A DNA stretch of 64,000 nt from Streptomyces sp. WAC05374. GTDB taxonomy: Bacteria; Actinomycetota; Actinomycetes; Streptomycetales; Streptomycetaceae. Below, one piece after another: positions 9,820 to 18,272 of the stretch. A program made the translations under genes and the position numbers. The notes under the pieces were generated by a model. That model had not been told where the DNA came from. It did not search any database and saw only the letters and a list, made by a program, of their open reading frames with translations. Within the stretch, counting starts at the first letter, position 1; every line of letters begins with the position of its first letter. The stretch lies in the NCBI RefSeq assembly GCF_004353505.1, contig NZ_SMNQ01000004.1:363196-427195 (forward strand), given 5' to 3'.

Positions 9820-11649
9820 TCACCGGCCGACCGCGTACCCCTGCATGCCGCGCGGGTTGGCCGCCGCCGAGAGGATGCCGGTGCGCGGGTCCCTGGCGAC
9901 GGCGCACAGCCGTCCTTCGGTCCACGGGCCGCCGACCGTGACGTCGTGGCCCCGGCGGCGCAGCTCCTCGACGACGGCCGGGTCCATGCGGGACTCGACG
10001 GTGAGCCCGCCGGGCCGCATGCCGCGCGGGTGGAAGGAGCCGGGGAAGCTTTCGTTGTGCCAGTTGGGCGCGTCGATCGCGGCCTGGAGGTCCAGTCCGC
10101 CGTGGGTGAGCGCGAGGAAGAAGTGGAGCTGCCACTGGTCCTGCTGGTCACCGCCCGGTGTGCCGAACGCCATGACCGGCACCCCGTCGCGCAGCGCCAG
10201 GGTCGGGGTGAGCGTGGTGCGCGGACGGCGGCCGGGCGTCAGGGAGTTGGGCAGGCCCGGGTCCAGCCAGGCCATCTGGAGCCGGGTGCCGAGCGGGAAG
10301 CCGAGTTCGGGCACCACGGGGTTGGACTGGAGCCAGCCGCCGCTGGGCGTGGCCGCGACCATGTTGCCCCACCGGTCGACGACGTCCACGTGGCAGGTGT
10401 CGCCCCGGGTGGTGCCGTCGCGGCCGACGGCGGGCCCGCCGGTGCCCGGGACGTCACCGGCGACGGTCGGCTCACCGGCCCCGGCGGCGACCGCGACGGC
10501 CGGGGCGCCGGGGCCCGGCCGCCCGGCGGCGACGGCGGCGGCGTGGGCGCTCAGGCGCGGCGTACGGCCGTCGGGGCTGCCGGGGCGCAGCTCGTGGGAG
10601 GCCCGGTCGCCGACGAGGGCGCGGCGCCCGGCGTTGTACGCGGCCGACAGCAGCGTGTCGAGCGGGACGTCGGCGGCGTCGCCGTACCACGCCTCGCGGT
10701 CGGCCATGGCGAGCTTGCAGCCCTCGACGAGCACGTGCACGTAGTCGGCGGAGCCGTACGGGGGCAGGCGGGCCGGCAGGAGGGCCAGTTGCTGGAGGAA
10801 CACGGGGCCCTGGCTCCACCCGCCGGCCTTGCAGAGGGTCCAGCCGTTCCAGTCGTGGGTGACGGGGTTCTCGTACGTCGCGGACCAGCCCGCCAGGTCG
10901 GCGGCGGTGAGCGTGCCGGTGTGGTGGCCGCCGCTGGTGTCCATGGTGGGCCGCGCGGACTGCCGCAGCAGGGCCTCGGCGATGAAGCCCGCGCGCCAGA
11001 TCCGGCGGGCCTCCTCGATCTGGCCGGTCCGGTCGTCGCCGGCGGCGGCGGTCGCCTCGTCGACGAGTCGGCGCCAGGTGCGGGCGAGCGCGGGGTTGCG
11101 GAAGAGCCGCCCCGGGGCGGGGGGCTGGCCGTCCGGGAGGTAGAGGTCGGCGGAGGAGGTCCACTCGTTGACGAACAGGGCCCGTACGGTCTCCACGGTC
11201 TCGCCGACCCGCCGCACGGGCGCGTGCCCGGCCTCCGCGTACTCGATGGCGTACCGCAGCACCTGGGCGAGCGGCTTGGTGCCGTGGTCGCGCAGCAGGA
11301 GCATCCACGCGTCGAAGGCGCCGGGCACGGCGGCGGCGAGCGGGCCGGTGCCGGGTACCAGGCCGAGCCCGAGCGACCGGTAGTGGTCGATGGTCGCCCC
11401 GGCGGGGGCGGGGCCCTGTCCGCACAGCACCCGCACCTCGCCGCCGGCCGGTGCGAGGAGGACCGGCACCTCACCGGCCGGTCCGTTGAGGTGCGGCTCG
11501 ACGACGTGCAGGACGAACCCGGCGGCGACGGCGGCGTCGAAGGCGTTGCCGCCGTCCTCCAGGACGGCCATGGCCGACTGCGAGGCCAGCCAGTGGGTGG
11601 AGGACACCATCCCGAAGGTGCCCTGGAGGGTCGGTCGGGTGGTGAACAT
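9820..11649 (-). CDS. Gamma-glutamyltransferase family protein, cytoplasmic type
   Basis: This 609-residue member of the gamma-glutamyltranspeptidase (Ntn-hydrolase) family is made as one chain and expected to cut itself. The new N-terminal nucleophile should be Thr418 in GDTCHVDVVDRWGNM, followed by the TPSGGWLQSNP segment. GGNAFDAAVAAGFVLHVVEPH near residue 34 is the conserved N-terminal block. Unlike the second family member at 32683-34488, it has no signal peptide, so it should act in the cytoplasm on gamma-glutamyl compounds or related amides. A glycine/alanine/proline-rich insertion precedes the cleavage site. The family is sure, the substrate unknown. Confidence 0.9.
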   Translation of the reverse strand: MFTTRPTLQGTFGMVSSTHWLASQSAMAVLEDGGNAFDAAVAAGFVLHVVEPHLNGPAGEVPVLLAPAGGEVRVLCGQGPAPAGATIDHYRSLGLGLVPGTGPLAAAVPGAFDAWMLLLRDHGTKPLAQVLRYAIEYAEAGHAPVRRVGETVETVRALFVNEWTSSADLYLPDGQPPAPGRLFRNPALARTWRRLVDEATAAAGDDRTGQIEEARRIWRAGFIAEALLRQSARPTMDTSGGHHTGTLTAADLAGWSATYENPVTHDWNGWTLCKAGGWSQGPVFLQQLALLPARLPPYGSADYVHVLVEGCKLAMADREAWYGDAADVPLDTLLSAAYNAGRRALVGDRASHELRPGSPDGRTPRLSAHAAAVAAGRPGPGAPAVAVAAGAGEPTVAGDVPGTGGPAVGRDGTTRGDTCHVDVVDRWGNMVAATPSGGWLQSNPVVPELGFPLGTRLQMAWLDPGLPNSLTPGRRPRTTLTPTLALRDGVPVMAFGTPGGDQQDQWQLHFFLALTHGGLDLQAAIDAPNWHNESFPGSFHPRGMRPGGLTVESRMDPAVVEELRRRGHDVTVGGPWTEGRLCAVARDPRTGILSAAANPRGMQGYAVGR

Positions 11650-11811
11650 TACGGCCCGTCACCTCGCTGTGTCGACGCGGTGGTTCGCGTGGCCCCCGGG
11701 GGCTGGGTCCGGTGGGTCTCGTGGCGGGCAGGCTATCGGCCGGGCGGAGCCGTCCGGGGCGGCGGGGGCGGCGGTGGCGCCCGCCGTACGGAGCTGCCCG
11801 TGCCCCTCGGT

Positions 11812-11875
11812 TGCGACTTCCTGCCCTCCGGGAGTCGGGCATAGGCTGACATGACGGTCGGTTCTGGGACGGGAG
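11812..11875 (+). promoter_or_regulatory. Putative promoter and ribosome site for the lipoate ligase gene
   Basis: TTCCTG, 18 bases, then TAGGCT (about 11841) fits a streptomycete vegetative promoter. The predicted transcript start falls near 11852, after the first in-frame ATG at 11851. GGGAG at 11871-11875 sits eight bases before GTG 11884. Both points favour the GTG start. Confidence 0.4.
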
Positions 11876-11883
11876 ACGCGGAC

Positions 11884-12939
11884 GTGCACGGCGAATACAA
11901 GGTTCCGGGCGGCAAGCTCGTGGTCGTCGACCTCGACACGGAGGACGGCGTACTGCGCCGTGTGCGGGTCGGCGGGGACTTCTTCCTGGAGCCCGACGAG
12001 GCTCTGCTCGCCATCGACCGGGCGCTGGAGGGCGCGCCCGCCGACACCGACGCGTCGGGGCTGGCGGCGCGGATCGACGCGGCGCTGCCGCCCGGGACGC
12101 AGATGTTCGGGCTCACCACCGAGGGGATCGGGGTCGCCGTGCGGCGGGCCCTGGCGCACGCCACCGACTGGACCGACTACGACTGGCAGCTCGTCCACGA
12201 GGGGGCCCAGCCGCCCGCGCTGCACATGGCGCTCGACGAGGTGCTCACGGCCGAGGTGGCCGCCGGGCGCCGCCCGCCGACGCTGCGGGTGTGGGAGTGG
12301 GGCGCGCCCGCCGTGGTGATCGGCAGCTTCCAGTCGCTGCGCAACGAGGTGGACGCGGAGGCGGCCGAGCGGCACGGCATCACGGTCGTACGGCGGATCA
12401 GCGGGGGCGGCGCCATGTTCATCGAGCCGGGCAACACCATCACGTACTCGCTCTCCGTGCCGGACGCCCTGGTGCAGGGGCTGTCGTTCACGGACAGCTA
12501 CGCGTATCTCGACGACTGGGTGCTGGGCGCGCTCGGCGACATGGGCATCAAGGCCTGGTACCAGCCGCTCAACGACATCGCCACCGACGCGGGCAAGATC
12601 GCCGGGGCGGCGCAGAAGCGGCTGGCCGGCGGGGAGGGGGCCGTGCTGCACCACGTGACGATGGCGTACGACATCGACGCCGACAAGATGACGGAGGTGC
12701 TGCGGATCGGCCGCGAGAAGCTCTCCGACAAGGGCACGAAGAGCGCCAAGAAGCGCGTGGACCCGTTGCGCCGCCAGACCGGTCTGCCGCGCGGGACGGT
12801 GATCGAGCGGATGATCGGCTCGTTCCGTGAGCGGTACGGCCTGTCGGAGGGCGGGGTCACGGACGAGGAGATGGCACGCGCGCGTGAGCTGGCGCGGGTG
12901 AAGTTCGGCTCGCCGGAGTGGACCGCTCGGGTGCCGTGA
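11884..12939 (+). CDS. Lipoate--protein ligase family protein with fused accessory domain
   Basis: This 351-residue protein joins a small N-terminal domain (residues 1 to about 90, beginning HGEYKVPGGKLV), like the lipoate-ligase accessory domain, to a biotin/lipoate A/B ligase catalytic domain (about 105-340). The catalytic part has RRISGGGAMFIEPGNTITYS, the RRxxGGG lipoyl-AMP-binding motif, and the active lysine in DAGKIAGAAQKR. It should activate lipoate with ATP and attach it to lipoyl domains or GcvH. The order (accessory domain first) resembles archaeal two-part ligases joined in one chain. It starts with GTG 11884 rather than ATG 11851 because of the ribosome site and family N-terminus. 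It stands alone. Confidence 0.85.
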   Translation: MHGEYKVPGGKLVVVDLDTEDGVLRRVRVGGDFFLEPDEALLAIDRALEGAPADTDASGLAARIDAALPPGTQMFGLTTEGIGVAVRRALAHATDWTDYDWQLVHEGAQPPALHMALDEVLTAEVAAGRRPPTLRVWEWGAPAVVIGSFQSLRNEVDAEAAERHGITVVRRISGGGAMFIEPGNTITYSLSVPDALVQGLSFTDSYAYLDDWVLGALGDMGIKAWYQPLNDIATDAGKIAGAAQKRLAGGEGAVLHHVTMAYDIDADKMTEVLRIGREKLSDKGTKSAKKRVDPLRRQTGLPRGTVIERMIGSFRERYGLSEGGVTDEEMARARELARVKFGSPEWTARVP

Positions 12940-13101
12940 CGCCCCTGTGGCACGGTCCGGTCACCGCGCGGCACGGGATCGCTCCCACGGCTCCGGAAGG
13001 GAGGCCCGCGGTGCGATCGGGCGTGTCGTAGCGGGGTACAAGGGTCAGTGGGGACGCCCGGTGCGCGGCCGGGCGGCCGACCCACCCCCACAGGAGCGCG
13101 C

Positions 13102-14175
13102 ATGAACCCCCGAGCCCTCTCGGCGGCCGTTCTCGCCGTGGCCGCCCTGCTGGCGGCACTGCTCGTGTCCGCCCCGGGCGGTACGACCCCCGCCGCCGCG
13201 CCCACCGCCCCGGACGGGTTCCGCGTCAGCGACAGCGGCCGCCTCGTCGAGTCCGACGACAGCGACTTCGTCATGCGGGGCGTCAACCTGGCCCACGCCT
13301 GGTACCCGGGCCGGACGGGTGCGTCCATGGCGGACGTCAAGTCGCTGGGCGCCAACACGGTACGGGTGGTGCTCGGGACGGGTGACCGGTGGACGCGCAG
13401 CGATGCGGCCGATGTCGCGGCCGTCGTGGAGCGGTGCCGGGCGAACCGGCTCATCTGCGTGCTGGACGTCCACGACACCACCGGGTACGGGGAGGAGAGC
13501 GGCGCCGTCCCGCTCTCCCGCGCGGTGGACTACTGGATCGGGGTCAGGAGCGCGCTGACGGGCCAGGAGCGGTACGTCATCATCAACGTCGCCAACGAGC
13601 CGTACGGCAGGACCGGCGCGAGCGGCTGGACCGCCGACACCAAGGCCGCCGTCCAGAAGCTGCGCGCGGCCGGGTTCACCCACACCCTGATGGTGGACGC
13701 GCCGGACTGGGGCCAGGATTGGACCTTCACCATGCGGGACAACGCGGCGTCCGTCCTGGCGGCCGACCCGGAGCGCAACACCGTCTTCTCCGTCCACATG
13801 TACGGCGTCTTCGACACGGCCGCCGAGGTGAGGGCCTATCTGAGCCATTTCGTCGCGGCCCGGCTCCCGGTGGTCGTGGGCGAGTTCGGCCACGAGCACA
13901 CCGACGGCGACCCCGACGAGGAGGCCGTGCTGGCCACCGCCGAGGATCTGGGCGTGGGCTACCTGGGCTGGTCGTGGAGCGGCAACACCGACGGCGTCGA
14001 GTACCTCGACATGGCCGCCGGCTTCGACCCGGCCGCGCTGACCACGTGGGGCCGGCGCATCTTCCACGGCGCGAACGGCATCGCGGCCACCGCGAAGGAG
14101 GCGTCCGTCTACGCGGACACCGGTGCGGGCGCCGCGGACCGGCCGCCGCCCGCCGCGTCGCGCCCCCTGCCGTGA
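13102..14175 (+). CDS. Secreted glycoside hydrolase family 5 (endo-mannanase/cellulase type)
   Basis: This 357-residue exported enzyme has a signal peptide (residues 1 to about 34, alanine-rich before APTAPDGF) and then a single GH5 barrel. The acid/base glutamate is Glu166 in NVANEPYG and the nucleophile is Glu261 in VVVGEFGHEH; HMYGVF between them gives the conserved His/Tyr. The fold and length fit endo-beta-mannanases or endoglucanases that cut polysaccharide outside the cell. There is no carbohydrate-binding module; the C-terminal 30 residues are alanine/proline-rich. AGGAG at 13092-13096 precedes the ATG. The GH5 call is firm; mannan versus glucan is not decided. Confidence 0.88.
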   Translation: MNPRALSAAVLAVAALLAALLVSAPGGTTPAAAPTAPDGFRVSDSGRLVESDDSDFVMRGVNLAHAWYPGRTGASMADVKSLGANTVRVVLGTGDRWTRSDAADVAAVVERCRANRLICVLDVHDTTGYGEESGAVPLSRAVDYWIGVRSALTGQERYVIINVANEPYGRTGASGWTADTKAAVQKLRAAGFTHTLMVDAPDWGQDWTFTMRDNAASVLAADPERNTVFSVHMYGVFDTAAEVRAYLSHFVAARLPVVVGEFGHEHTDGDPDEEAVLATAEDLGVGYLGWSWSGNTDGVEYLDMAAGFDPAALTTWGRRIFHGANGIAATAKEASVYADTGAGAADRPPPAASRPLP

Positions 14176-14205
14176 ACGGGCCGCCCCGCCGAGGCGCGCG
14201 CGTGC

Positions 14206-15603
14206 TCAGCGACCGGCGGCCGGAGGCGTCCGCTCGTACCACTTGCGGTCGGCCTCGAGCTGGGCGGCCAGGGAGATCAGCCGCTCCTCGCTGCCCGCCG
14301 GCCCCAGGAGCTGGGCACCGGCCGGCAGGCCGTCCGGGGTGAACCCGGCGGGGACGTTGACGCCCGGCCAGCCCAGGACGTTCCAGGGCCAGGCGTAGGG
14401 GCAGGCGGCGGCCATGGTGAGGTCGGTGCGCCAGGCGGGGAGGGCGTCGAAGGCGCCGATCCGGGGCGGGGGCGCCGCCGTCGTGGGGGCGAGGAGGACG
14501 TCGTACGTGGCGAACAGGGCGCCGATCCGGCGGTGCTGGTGGGCCTCGCGGGCCCGGGCGGCCCGCAGCAGGCGGCCCCCGAGGCGGCGGCCGGTGCGGG
14601 TCGCGCTGCGGGTGCGGGGGTCCAGCAGGGAGGGGTCGGGGTGCCGGTCGGCGTAGGCGGCGATCCCGGCGGTGGCGCGGGGCAGGAAGCTCAGGCCGAT
14701 GAGGCCGTAGCGGGGGCGGGCCTCCTCGACCGTGTGCCCGAGGCGGGCCAGGGCCTCGGCCAGCTCGGTGACGGCCCGGCGTATACCGGGGTGCAGCGGG
14801 TTGTGCGTGGCGGTGAACGGGGAGCGCCAGGCCAGGGCGATGCGCAGTCGGCCCGGCTCGCGGCGGGCGGCGGCCGAGGCGTCGATGGGCGCGGGGCCCT
14901 GCGACTCGGACCGGTGCGGTCCGGCGGCCGCGTCGAGGAGGAGGGCCGCGTCGGCGACCGTGCGGGCGAGCGGGCCGTTGACCGTGAGCCCCTCGAAGCA
15001 GTCGGTGTACGGGTGGACGGAGACCCGGCCGCGCTGCGGCTTGATGCCGACCAGGTGGGTCCAGGCGGCGGGGATGCGGATGGAGCCCGCGCCGTCGGAG
15101 CCGAGGGCGGCGGGCACGAGCCCGGCGGCGACGGCGGCGGCCGAGCCGCCGGAGGAGCCGCCCGGGGTGTGGCCGTGGTTCCAGGGGTTGCGGGTGGCGC
15201 CGAAGGCGGGGCCCTCGGTGAACGGCCACTGGCCCAGCTCGCAGGAGTTGGTCTTGCCGACGACGACGGCCCCGGCGGCACGCAGCCGGCGCACAGCCTC
15301 GCCGTCCGACGCGGCGGGCGGTATGTCGCCGGCGCAGCCGAAGCGGGTGGGCAGCCCCGCCACGTCGGTGTCGTCCTTGACGGCGACCGGCACGCCCAGG
15401 AGGGGCAGCGTCTCCCCCGCCGCGATGCGCCGGTCGGCGTCCTCGGCCTCCGCGAGGGCGGCTTCGGCGCGGACGCAGCGGAAGGCGTTCAGCGTGCTCT
15501 GGGTGGCCTCGATCCGTTCGAGCGAGTCGAGCACGAGGGAGGCCGAGGTGACCTGACCCGCCGTCAGGGCAGCGCGCATGGACGTGATTCCGTCGAAGGA
15601 CAT
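14206..15603 (-). CDS. Amidase signature family hydrolase
   Basis: This 465-residue enzyme hydrolyses a carboxamide to acid and ammonia through a Ser-cisSer-Lys triad. The lysine is in LGVPVAVKDDTDVAG near residue 75. The glycine/serine-rich signature is TPGGSSGGSAAAVAAGL, followed by the nucleophile segment GSDGAGSIRIPA. It is cytoplasmic, with no signal peptide. It lies 32 bases beyond the end of the NCS1 permease gene on the other side and points the same way, but it is upstream of none of the pyrimidine genes. No convincing ribosome site precedes the ATG. It may be the last gene of a nitrogen-scavenging group or independent. The substrate is unknown. Confidence 0.88.
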   Translation of the reverse strand: MSFDGITSMRAALTAGQVTSASLVLDSLERIEATQSTLNAFRCVRAEAALAEAEDADRRIAAGETLPLLGVPVAVKDDTDVAGLPTRFGCAGDIPPAASDGEAVRRLRAAGAVVVGKTNSCELGQWPFTEGPAFGATRNPWNHGHTPGGSSGGSAAAVAAGLVPAALGSDGAGSIRIPAAWTHLVGIKPQRGRVSVHPYTDCFEGLTVNGPLARTVADAALLLDAAAGPHRSESQGPAPIDASAAARREPGRLRIALAWRSPFTATHNPLHPGIRRAVTELAEALARLGHTVEEARPRYGLIGLSFLPRATAGIAAYADRHPDPSLLDPRTRSATRTGRRLGGRLLRAARAREAHQHRRIGALFATYDVLLAPTTAAPPPRIGAFDALPAWRTDLTMAAACPYAWPWNVLGWPGVNVPAGFTPDGLPAGAQLLGPAGSEERLISLAAQLEADRKWYERTPPAAGR

Positions 15604-15635
15604 GGCAGGCAGGCTACTGGAGAGTAAGTACGCTG

Positions 15636-17135
15636 TCAGGGGGTTGTCCGCCGCACCTTCGGCACCATCAGCACCACGTACAGCAGCAGTGACGCCGCCA
15701 GCCCGACCGCCCACCCGTAGTCCGCGAGCGGCCTCAGCGGCGGGATGAGCCCGTCCCGCGGGAAGGGGCCCTTGCCCGGCGCCGAGTGCGACCCGCCCAC
15801 CGCCAGCACGCCCCCGACGACGAACGCCGCCACCGCCGCCGGGTTCCAGCCGCCCGCGTACCAGTAGCGGCCGCCGCGCCGGTACAGGTCGGGGAGGTCC
15901 AGGACGGTGCGGCGCACGTGCCAGTAGTCGGCGATCAGGATGCCCGCCACCGTCCCCAGCATGCCGCCCACCAGCCCCAGCCAGGTGAAGATGTACAGCT
16001 CGGGCGTCTCGGTCAGCTTCCACGGCATGATCAGCACCCCGACCACCCCCGTGATCAGCGCGCCCGTACGGAAGTCGATCAGCCTGGGGGCGAGGTTGGC
16101 CAGGTCGTACGCGGGCGAGACGACGTTCGCCGCGATGTTCACCGAGATGGTGGCGACCAGCACGGTCACCAGCGCGAACAGCAGCCCGAAGACGCTGTCC
16201 GTGCGGGAGGCGAGCGCCACCGGGTCCCAGACGGCCGCCCCGTACACCACCTGCGAGCCGGAGGTGACGAGGACGGACAGCAGCGCGAACAGCGTCATGG
16301 TCGTGGGCAGTCCGAGGGCCTGTCCGCGCACCTGGGCGCGCTGTCCGGCGCCGAAGCGGGTGAAGTCCGGGATGTTCAGGGACAGGGTCGCCCAGAAGGC
16401 GATCATGCCCATGAGGGAGGGGAAGAAGACCGGCCAGAAGTCCGCTCCCCAGCCGAGCGCCGACGGCTGGTCCAGCAGCGGGCCGAACCCGCCGGCCTTC
16501 ACCGTGATCCACACCAGCAGCACCAGCGCGCCGACGATGACGAAGGGCGCCGCCCAGTTCTCGAACCGGCGCAGCGCCTCCATGCCCCGCAGGATGATGG
16601 CGAGTTCGAGCGCCCAGAAGAGCAGGAAGCACAGCCAGAGCGTCCACGGCTGGCCGCCGATCCGCGCCGCCTCCGCCCAGCCGTCGCCGCCGACGAGCTT
16701 GCCGACCAGCACGAAGACGCCCTGACCGCCGATCCACGTCTGGATGCCGAACCAGGCGCACGCCACCCCGGCCCGGATCAGCGCCGGCAGGTTGGCACCG
16801 CGCAGCCCGAACGACGCCCGGGCCAGGACCGGGAAGGGAATGCCGTACTTGGGGCCGGCGTGGCCGGTGAGCAGCATCGGTACGAGGACGATGACGTTGG
16901 CCAGCGCGATGGTGAGAACGGCCTGCTTCCAGTCCATGCCCAGGGCCACCAGCCCCGAGGCGAGCATCCACGACGGGATGTTGTGGGCCATGCCGACCCA
17001 GAGGGCCGCGAAGTTGTACGTGGTCCAGCGGCGCCGCTCCACCGGCACGGGCAGCAGGTCCTCGTTCACGAACGGGCTGTCGGCGGGGATGTCGTGGGAG
17101 GCGAGGCCGACGCGTATCGGAGCGGTTTCGGTCAT
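15636..17135 (-). CDS. NCS1 nucleobase:cation symporter
   Basis: This 499-residue membrane protein with about 12 hydrophobic helices belongs to the NCS1 family, which imports purines, pyrimidines, hydantoins or allantoin with a cation. Visible marks are the N-terminal RRRWTTYNFAALWVGMAHN region, IPSWMLASGL in helix 1 and IPDFTRF in the middle. It follows the LLM oxidoreductase gene after 124 bases and appears to be the last gene of the pyrimidine-degradation operon. Uracil, thymine, dihydropyrimidine or hydantoin are therefore the likeliest substrates. The ATG at 17135 gives the normal N-terminus. Transport class is sure; substrate is inferred from context. Confidence 0.9.
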   Translation of the reverse strand: MTETAPIRVGLASHDIPADSPFVNEDLLPVPVERRRWTTYNFAALWVGMAHNIPSWMLASGLVALGMDWKQAVLTIALANVIVLVPMLLTGHAGPKYGIPFPVLARASFGLRGANLPALIRAGVACAWFGIQTWIGGQGVFVLVGKLVGGDGWAEAARIGGQPWTLWLCFLLFWALELAIILRGMEALRRFENWAAPFVIVGALVLLVWITVKAGGFGPLLDQPSALGWGADFWPVFFPSLMGMIAFWATLSLNIPDFTRFGAGQRAQVRGQALGLPTTMTLFALLSVLVTSGSQVVYGAAVWDPVALASRTDSVFGLLFALVTVLVATISVNIAANVVSPAYDLANLAPRLIDFRTGALITGVVGVLIMPWKLTETPELYIFTWLGLVGGMLGTVAGILIADYWHVRRTVLDLPDLYRRGGRYWYAGGWNPAAVAAFVVGGVLAVGGSHSAPGKGPFPRDGLIPPLRPLADYGWAVGLAASLLLYVVLMVPKVRRTTP

Positions 17136-17221
17136 GACGGCGGAACCCTTCGCTCGGGGACGGAACGAGGCCGTGCGGGGCGTGGGGGGGGGTTCGTGTC
17201 CGGTGCGCGTCCAGGCGGTCG

Positions 17222-17301
17222 GCGCGGGGATGATCTCGGAGCCGTACGCGTCTACGCGTCTACGCGGTCAGCGCGGGGATGATCTCGGAGCCGTACGCGT
17301 C
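17222..17301. repeat. 49-bp-period tandem duplication at the 3' end of the LLM gene
   Basis: A 31-base stretch is identical at 17222-17252 and 17271-17301, extending to about 38 bases with one mismatch. The right copy encodes the gene's C-terminus (DAYGSEIIPALTA). The left copy lies just beyond the stop and would encode the same peptide end. The 49-base period is not a multiple of three, so the copies are out of frame with each other. Confidence 0.85.
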
Positions 17302-18261
17302 GATCGTCGCCTCCTTGGCGTCGTGCATGTCGTACACCGCGAACTGGTCGACGCCCAGGGCCCGGAGCGCCTTGAGCCTGGCGATGTGGGCGGCCGGCGG
17401 GCCCAGCAGGCAGAAGCGGTCGACGATCTCGTCGGGGACGAAGTCGGTGGAGGGGTTCCCGGCGCGGCCGTGGTGGCTGTAGTCGTAGCCCTGCCGGGCC
17501 TTGATGTAGTCGGTGAGGGCCTCGGGCACCAGCCCGGAGTGCTCGCCGTACCGGCCCACCAGGTCCGCCACGTGGTTGCCGACCATGCCGCCGAACCAGC
17601 GGCACTGGTCGCGGGCGTGCTCCAGGTCGTCGCCGACGTACGCGGGGGCGGCGACGCAGATGGTGAGGGAGGCCGGGTCGCGGCCGGCCTCCTCGGCCGC
17701 CTTGCGCACCGCCTTGATCATCCACTCGGTGAGGAACGGGTCGGCGAGCTGGAGGATGAAGCCGTCGGCCTTCTGTCCGGCCAGGGCGAGGGCCTTCGGG
17801 CCGTACGCGGCCATCCAGACGGGGAGCCGGCCCTCCTTCACCCAGGGGATGCGGACCGGGTTGCCGTCGACGAGCGCCTCGCGGCCCTCGGCGAGGTCGC
17901 GGATGACCTCGATGGCCTCGCCGAGCCGGGCCAGCGTGTTGGGCTTGCGGCCCGCGACGCGCATCGCGGAGTCGCCGCGCCCGATGCCGCACACGGTGCG
18001 GTTGCCGTACATGTCGTTGAGGGTGGCGAAGGTGGAGGCGGTGACCTCCCACGTCCGGGTCCCCGGGTTGGTGACCATCGGACCGACGATCAGTCTGCTC
18101 GTGTGTTCCAGGATGCGGCTGTAGATGACGAACGGCTCCTGCCACAGCACGGCGGAGTCGAAGGTCCAGCCGTAGCGGAAGCCGTTGCGTTCCGCGCGCC
18201 GCATCAGGCCGACGACGGCGGAGCCGGGAGGGTCGGTCTGGAGAACGAGTCCGAAGTCCAC
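17260..18261 (-). CDS. LLM-class F420-dependent oxidoreductase (TIGR03842 type)
   Basis: This 333-residue TIM-barrel protein of the luciferase-like family begins MDFGLVLQTDPP and has FDSAVLWQEP, PMVTNPGTRTWEV and CGIGRGDSA, features of the F420-using subgroup. These enzymes usually transfer hydride between coenzyme F420 and a substrate. The GTG at 18261 follows AGGAGG at the correct distance and starts 11 bases after the dihydropyrimidinase stop, so the two are clearly co-translated. The operon has no dihydropyrimidine dehydrogenase, so this protein is a candidate for the first reductive step. Its 3' end was reshaped by a small tandem duplication. The family is sure; the reaction is an inference. 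Confidence 0.88.
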   Translation of the reverse strand: MDFGLVLQTDPPGSAVVGLMRRAERNGFRYGWTFDSAVLWQEPFVIYSRILEHTSRLIVGPMVTNPGTRTWEVTASTFATLNDMYGNRTVCGIGRGDSAMRVAGRKPNTLARLGEAIEVIRDLAEGREALVDGNPVRIPWVKEGRLPVWMAAYGPKALALAGQKADGFILQLADPFLTEWMIKAVRKAAEEAGRDPASLTICVAAPAYVGDDLEHARDQCRWFGGMVGNHVADLVGRYGEHSGLVPEALTDYIKARQGYDYSHHGRAGNPSTDFVPDEIVDRFCLLGPPAAHIARLKALRALGVDQFAVYDMHDAKEATIDAYGSEIIPALTA

Positions 18262-18272
18262 TTCGTCGCCTC

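Noticed and set aside
17260..18261. RutA-type uracil monooxygenase for the LLM protein
   Set aside because: RutA belongs to a ring-cleaving oxidative pathway with other rut genes. Here the partners are reductive-pathway enzymes and no rutB-rutF set is present.
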